Of a stretch of 9,098 nt of DNA, positions 6,596-9,098 are shown in pieces. The translations under genes and the position numbers were made by a program. A model generated the notes under the pieces. That model ran no database searches and was not told where the DNA came from. It was given only the letters and a program-made list of their open reading frames with translations. Positions within the stretch are counted from its first letter, which is position 1; every line of letters starts with the position of its first letter. Source of the stretch: an uncultured Eubacteriales bacterium. Its GTDB lineage: Bacteria > Bacillota > Clostridia > Christensenellales > Christensenellaceae. The stretch lies in contig CAJJPW010000075.1 in the NCBI GenBank assembly GCA_905193725.1, positions 1 to 9,098 on the forward strand, in the 5' to 3' direction.

Positions 6596-6632
6596 ATCCC
6601 ACCTCCGACGCTATACAAAATATTGTGAATTC

Positions 6633-6661
6633 ATTATACCAGTTTTAACCACTATGGGCAA
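6633..6661 (-). promoter_or_regulatory. Promoter of the nuclease-STAND gene
   Basis: On the minus strand TTGCCC (6661-6656) lies 17 bp from a perfect TATAAT (6638-6633), preceded by TG one base away (an extended -10, TGGTATAAT). The leader to the ATG is about 30 nt. This looks like a good constitutive promoter, with no operator-like repeat seen around it. Confidence 0.7.
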
Positions 6662-6810
6662 TGGCGTCTATGAATCCACTAGTTGGCCTTTGTCAAAGCC
6701 CAGTCTCACAGCAGTTTTCCGCTGAACACTGGCGCTAGAAAGAGAGGGGAGCACTGCAAAAGATACTCCCAAGGTCTGTATTGGAAACCCAAAAATTACA
6801 ACCAAAACAG
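6662..6810. other. Intergenic stretch with no gene seen
   Basis: Between the divergent nuclease-STAND and AIM24 promoters there is no ORF with a credible start on either strand. The only structure noted is a short CTTTG-T-CAAAG palindrome (6688-6698). Confidence 0.5.
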
Positions 6811-6851
6811 CCCTTTTTCCAAGATAAATTGATTTATCCATGGAAAAAGGG
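6811..6851. repeat. 41-bp palindrome overlapping the distal AIM24 promoter (candidate operator)
   Basis: The outer arms CCCTTTTTCCA (6811-6821) and TGGAAAAAGGG (6841-6851) are perfect 11-bp complements. Inside them GATAAAT (6823-6829) and ATTTATC (6832-6838) form a further 7 bp around a 2-nt centre. The right half fills the spacer of the promoter at 6829-6857 and abuts its -10. This placement would suit a repressor operator. A hairpin remnant of a tiny mobile element is an alternative. Confidence 0.6.
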
Positions 6852-6857
6852 TATAAT
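6829..6857 (+). promoter_or_regulatory. Distal promoter of the AIM24-family gene
   Basis: TTGATT (6829-6834) and TATAAT (6852-6857) are separated by exactly 17 bp. Four of six -35 bases and all -10 bases match the consensus. Its spacer is the right half of a long palindrome, implying regulation. Confidence 0.65.
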
Positions 6858-6887
6858 GAAATTGCACGAATAAAACAGTTCTTAAAG

Positions 6888-6896
6888 TGGTATAAT
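6888..6896 (+). promoter_or_regulatory. Proximal extended -10 promoter of the AIM24-family gene
   Basis: TGG-TATAAT (6888-6896) is a perfect -10 with a TGn extension but no -35 at normal distance. Transcripts from it would carry a leader of about 120 nt before the AIM24 start. Confidence 0.45.
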
Positions 6897-6971
6897 GCCC
6901 GATGAGAAAAAATTTGAGCTTTTATGGGGCATGTCCTTCACATAATTGTTACCAGAGTAAAGAATTTGAGG

Positions 6972-6991
6972 GAGTCTCAGGAGGCTGACTC
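6972..6991 (+). promoter_or_regulatory. Leader hairpin presenting a GAGG loop
   Basis: GAGTC-(T)-CAG pairs with CTGACTC around a GAGG loop, giving an 8-bp stem with one bulged base in the 5' leader of the AIM24 gene. The loop resembles a ribosome binding site, but no start codon follows within range. The regulatory role is only a guess. Confidence 0.3.
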
Positions 6992-7024
6992 ATATAAATA
7001 AAATATCATTGAAAAGGGGAGGAA

Positions 7025-7708
7025 ATGAATTTGCGTTACGAGATGAAAGGCGGCGTATTTCCCGTTGTTGTCTGCCAATTAGAAGATGGCGAACAGATGA
7101 TCACAGAAAGAGGATCCATGGTATGGATGTCTCCCAATATGGAGATGACTACGAGCGGCGGTGGCCTTGGCAAGATGTTTTCCAGGGCATTTTCTGGGGA
7201 CAGTATGTTTCAGAATATTTACACGGCCCATGGACCTGGAATGATCGCTTTTGGATCCAGTTTTCCCGGGAAGATCCTGCCAATTTCCATTGAACCAGGG
7301 AGGGAAATGATCTTACAAAAGAACGCATTTCTAGCCTCAGAAAGCGGCGTGGAGCTGTCTATCCACTTTAATAAGAAACTGGGGGCAGGCTTTTTCGGAG
7401 GAGAGGGATTTATCATGCAGAGGCTTTCTGGCAGAGGGATTGCATTTGCAGAGATAGATGGCGAACTGGTGGAATATGAATTGGCAGCAGGGCAACAGAT
7501 GATCGTAGATACGGGAAATGTGGCAGGATTTGATGCGGGGGTTTCTATTGATATTCAGTCAGTGCCTGGATTAAAGAACAAGTTTTTAGGGGGAGAGGGA
7601 TTTTTTAACACGGTCTTGACTGGACCAGGGCGCATCTGGCTACAGACTATGCCCATTTCTGGCGTGGCAGCGGCCATCAGGCCTTTTATTCCTTCAGGAA
7701 ACGGCTGA
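7025..7708 (+). CDS. AIM24 family protein (TIGR00266/DUF124)
   Basis: This protein of up to 227 aa is recognisable as an AIM24-family (PF01987) protein from RYEMKGGVFPVVVCQLEDGEQM at the N-terminus, the central FGSSFPGKILPISI, NKKLGAGFFGGEGFIMQRLSG (about 115-136), a second FLGGEGFFNTVLTGPG (about 187-202) and the end WLQTMPI. The repeated GGEGF blocks mark the two halves of the beta-rich barrel fold. The biochemical role of bacterial members is not established; the eukaryotic namesake is mitochondrial. No signal peptide or membrane segment is seen, so it is probably cytosolic. The start is uncertain: GGAGG (7018-7022) lies only 2 nt from ATG 7025 but 8 nt from TTG 7031, and starting at TTG gives MRYEMKGG, closer to the usual family N-terminus. 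It is monocistronic, with two candidate promoters and a terminator. Confidence 0.92.
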   Translation: MNLRYEMKGGVFPVVVCQLEDGEQMITERGSMVWMSPNMEMTTSGGGLGKMFSRAFSGDSMFQNIYTAHGPGMIAFGSSFPGKILPISIEPGREMILQKNAFLASESGVELSIHFNKKLGAGFFGGEGFIMQRLSGRGIAFAEIDGELVEYELAAGQQMIVDTGNVAGFDAGVSIDIQSVPGLKNKFLGGEGFFNTVLTGPGRIWLQTMPISGVAAAIRPFIPSGNG

Positions 7709-7709
7709 T

Positions 7710-7724
7710 CATCCTTTGAGGATG
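7710..7724 (+). repeat. Short hairpin just after the AIM24 stop
   Basis: CATCCT and AGGATG form a 6-bp stem with a TTG loop, starting 2 nt after the TGA. It is not followed by a T-run, so it is not a terminator by itself. Confidence 0.4.
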
Positions 7725-7786
7725 CGATATATAAGAAAAGTGAGAACAGCGAAGAATGGCCAATTTCATCGGCCTAGCACATGGAT

Positions 7787-7817
7787 CAAAAGCTCCTAAA
7801 TAGGGGGCTTTTGTTTT
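7787..7817 (+). terminator. Intrinsic terminator of the AIM24 gene
   Basis: CAAAAGCTCC pairs with GGGGCTTTTG (one G-T wobble) around a short loop and is followed directly by TTTT (7814-7817). It lies about 80 nt after the AIM24 stop. The stretch in between has no ORF I would trust. Confidence 0.75.
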
Positions 7818-8033
7818 AGATGCGAAGGCCTCTCCTCTTCTGCTGACGGCTGAAAAGAGAACGAGCAAGAGAGCGATTCAATCCCAACATCATTGATGAT
7901 TGAAAGCGTTGCGCCGACTCTCTGGCAACCTTTCACGATTGGCACTAGCCAGATCATTTTTCCTCTCGCTGCCACATCAAGTAATAATAAGAGACCCCAA
8001 GATTTTGGGAAAGACTAAACTGTACAACCAAAG
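7818..8033. other. Structured non-coding region between converging genes
   Basis: No credible gene is seen on either strand. The region contains several small inverted repeats: TTCAATC/GATTGAA (7877-7883 with 7898-7904, with ATC-ATT-GAT nested inside) and CCCAA/TTGGG (7996-8000 with 8005-8009). It could hold a small RNA or be the remains of older sequence. Nothing decides between these. Confidence 0.35.
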
Positions 8034-8066
8034 ATAAAAATAACAGAGCTAGAGTTAGCCCTGTTA
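8034..8066 (-). terminator. Intrinsic terminator of the lipoprotein gene
   Basis: On the minus strand AACAG-GGCTA pairs with TAGC-TCTGTT (stem 8042-8065, one A/C mismatch, 4-nt loop). It is followed by ATTTTTATC (8041-8033). The stop of the lipoprotein gene lies about 30 nt upstream, and a 7-A run on the other side adds a weak counterpart in the plus direction. Confidence 0.7.
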
Positions 8067-8094
8067 AAAAAATTGTGTTTTTTGGACTTATTAT

Positions 8095-8766
8095 TTATGC
8101 CTCTGCCTCTGTTAAAGAAAGGGATTCCATAAATGCAGTATATTGGTCTATATAGGAAGCATCTGCATCCTTCTCAGCCATCAAACCAAGGATGTAGAAG
8201 TTGGAATCTGAATGAAATGCATCCATCTCTACATTTTGATATACCGTTCCATCCTCTGCCGTGGCAATGCAAGAGACAGAAGTGGATTCTATACCCGGCA
8301 AGATTTCCATGGTATTCTCTTGCAGGTTTGCTGTCTCATAACTTGATAACAGCATTGTGACCAAAATGCTTTCAAATCCCTTTGCCTCCTCTTCACTGGG
8401 CATTTCACCATCTTTCATAATTCCTTCCATGGGGAGGGAAGCAACCTGAATAATAACTCCCTCTACAGGAACAAATTTAAATATGGTAAAGCTATTTGGC
8501 TCGCTGGTTTCCATGGGCTCTTCCACGCTACTATAAGTAAAAGTGAGTTCTCCCAGTGTATACGTCTGGTTTTCATAGGACTCTGGAGAAGGGGTAGGGG
8601 TAGGCGTGGGTGTAGGGGTAGGAGTCGGCGTAGGCGTGGGTGTTGCCGAGGGCTGTGCACTTTGAGTAGCCTCAGGAGATTGGCTGACTTCAGGCGCAGG
8701 CGCACTACAGCTGACAAGTGCTAATACCAGTAAAAAACTGAGAGCTGCGATAAAAATTTTTTTCAT
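8095..8766 (-). CDS. Secreted lipoprotein with Thr-Pro repeat linker
   Basis: This is a 223-aa protein. It has a classical lipoprotein signal: MKK, a hydrophobic core FIAALSFLLVLALVSC and lipobox LVSC with Cys20, so it should be lipidated and anchored to the outer face of the membrane. Residues 21-41 are Ser/Ala/Pro-rich, followed by nine TP units (42-59), an extended wall-spanning linker. The C-terminal domain (about 63-223) starts YENQTYTLGELTFTYSS. It is acidic and looks like a small alpha/beta fold with a late helix (DQYTAFMESLSL), similar in character to uncharacterised clostridial extracellular domains. I cannot name a family or ligand. The start is ATG 8764-8766, with AGGAT about 10 nt upstream. 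No clear promoter was found, but a CGCGAT-AAAG-ATCGCG palindrome lies just upstream. Confidence 0.88.
   Translation of the reverse strand: MKKIFIAALSFLLVLALVSCSAPAPEVSQSPEATQSAQPSATPTPTPTPTPTPTPTPTPSPESYENQTYTLGELTFTYSSVEEPMETSEPNSFTIFKFVPVEGVIIQVASLPMEGIMKDGEMPSEEEAKGFESILVTMLLSSYETANLQENTMEILPGIESTSVSCIATAEDGTVYQNVEMDAFHSDSNFYILGLMAEKDADASYIDQYTAFMESLSLTEAEA
8591..8644 (-). repeat. Hexanucleotide repeat encoding (TP)9
   Basis: Nine 6-bp units encode Thr-Pro repeats, with varied third codon positions (GGGGTA, GGCGTG, GGTGTA and similar on the plus strand). The synonymous variation means it is not a pure slipping microsatellite, but in-frame gain or loss of units would change only linker length. 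Confidence 0.8.
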
Positions 8767-8794
8767 AGATGTACCATCCTTTTATTAGATATTA

Positions 8795-8810
8795 CGCGAT
8801 AAAGATCGCG
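8795..8810. promoter_or_regulatory. 16-bp palindrome upstream of the lipoprotein gene
   Basis: CGCGAT-AAAG-ATCGCG is a perfect 6-bp inverted repeat with a 4-nt centre, 29 bp upstream of the lipoprotein ATG. The position suits an operator or a leader stem. Overlapping it, GCTTTGC (8810-8816) can also pair with GCAAAGC (8857-8863). Confidence 0.4.
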
Positions 8811-8872
8811 CTTTGCACGGAGGTTCTTGCTTGTTACAAGTCGTCACTCATGGAGCGCAAAGCAGATTTACT

Positions 8873-8892
8873 ATAAAATTCGATAAAATTCG
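8873..8892. repeat. Perfect tandem repeat of two 10-bp units
   Basis: ATAAAATTCG occurs twice head to tail, a period close to one helical turn. It lies about 110 bp upstream of the lipoprotein start. It could be a pair of protein sites or chance AT-rich sequence. Confidence 0.4.
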
Positions 8893-8903
8893 GTGTATAT
8901 TTA

Positions 8904-8909
8904 TATAAT
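8904..8909 (+). promoter_or_regulatory. Possible -10 box on the plus strand
   Basis: A perfect TATAAT lies in an AT-rich stretch 10 bp before the small ORF at 8919. There is no acceptable -35 at 16-18 bp, so this is weak. Confidence 0.25.
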
Positions 8910-8918
8910 AGGGCTAAA

Positions 8919-9050
8919 ATGGAAATAAAGCAAGCTAAAATTGTATTAAGAGAGGATGTAAGTACTGTAATGAATGAGAGAGAATGGCAATTATCATTGA
9001 AATCAGCGCCCCATCATCCGTCAGAGAGTATTTCTCCCAAACCTATATAA
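8919..9050 (+). CDS. Doubtful small ORF, 43 aa
   Basis: ATG 8919 opens a 43-codon frame starting MEIKQAKIVLREDVSTVMNE and ending PSESISPKPI. It is charged and soluble, with no signal peptide, membrane helix or recognised motif. AGGG about 6 nt upstream is a weak ribosome site, and the TATAAT just before would leave almost no leader. It could be a small gene, a fragment of a lost one or chance. The remaining bases to 9098 hold nothing I can identify. Confidence 0.25.
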   Translation: MEIKQAKIVLREDVSTVMNEREWQLSLKSAPHHPSESISPKPI

Positions 9051-9098
9051 AATATTAAAAGCGAAACAGTACAAAGTCCTATGAAATGCCTTTTGTGA

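Noticed and set aside
6875..6883. ACAGTTCTT resembling an AgrA half-site upstream of the AIM24 gene
   Set aside because: There is no second copy 21-22 bp away on either side, so it does not meet the LytTR repeat architecture.
7686..7868. 60-codon minus-strand ORF downstream of AIM24
   Set aside because: It spans the AIM24 terminator and stop, has no ribosome site, and no recognisable domain.
8591..8644. Possible CRISPR-like or minisatellite array
   Set aside because: It is a codon-level Thr-Pro repeat with 6-bp units and no spacers, inside a clear lipoprotein gene.
8463..8717. 84-codon alternative frame across the TP repeat
   Set aside because: Low-complexity shadow of the lipoprotein, which has a full signal peptide, lipobox and terminator.

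Overview
The window looks like accessory chromosome from a low-to-mid GC Gram-positive bacterium of the Clostridia. The reasons are strong AGGAGG-type ribosome binding sites, sigma-A style TTGxxx/TATAAT promoters, an agr-type peptide quorum-sensing locus, and a diacylglyceryl-type lipoprotein. The genus cannot be told from the sequence alone.

Region 1 (1-3200) is a complete agr-like quorum-sensing module in an unusual layout. On the minus strand, a tightly packed operon runs agrC (membrane GHKL histidine kinase, 2784-1459), agrA (LytTR response regulator, 1469-744) and agrB (AgrB cysteine peptidase, 747-172). Consecutive genes overlap by 11 and 4 bp. Divergent from agrC, on the plus strand, is a short gene (2968-3117) encoding an AgrD-type precursor. 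Its C-terminus, CTGPWYEVKVPKKLQK, matches the Cys-ring plus acidic/VP tail design of AgrD and LamD, so the likely signal is a CTGPW thiolactone. The divergent intergenic region holds a 21-bp-spaced direct repeat typical of LytTR regulators, just upstream of the agrD promoter. This suggests a loop: AgrD is exported and processed by AgrB, sensed by AgrC, AgrA is phosphorylated, and AgrA activates agrD. The 3' end of an unidentified plus-strand gene (1-192) overlaps the agrB end tail to tail.

Region 2 (3118-4108) has no intact long gene. It holds a perfect 19-bp inverted repeat, a second long hairpin, what look like decayed coding fragments (one with an in-frame TAG and a single membrane helix), and a terminator-like hairpin between the fragments and the next gene.

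Region 3 (4109-6640) is one 828-aa minus-strand gene with its own promoter. It has an Mrr-like PD-(D/E)xK nuclease N-terminus, a STAND-type NTPase core and a helical, acidic C-terminal half. This matches the design of nuclease-STAND immune ATPases (Avs-like), so it is a candidate anti-phage gene.

Region 4 (6641-7820) carries an AIM24/TIGR00266-family gene on the plus strand. Upstream are two promoters, a 41-bp palindrome built into the first promoter, and a leader hairpin; downstream is an intrinsic terminator.

Region 5 (7821-9098) has a structured non-coding stretch and a minus-strand lipoprotein gene with a (TP)9 linker and its own terminator. The last part is AT-rich, with small repeats and a doubtful 43-codon ORF.
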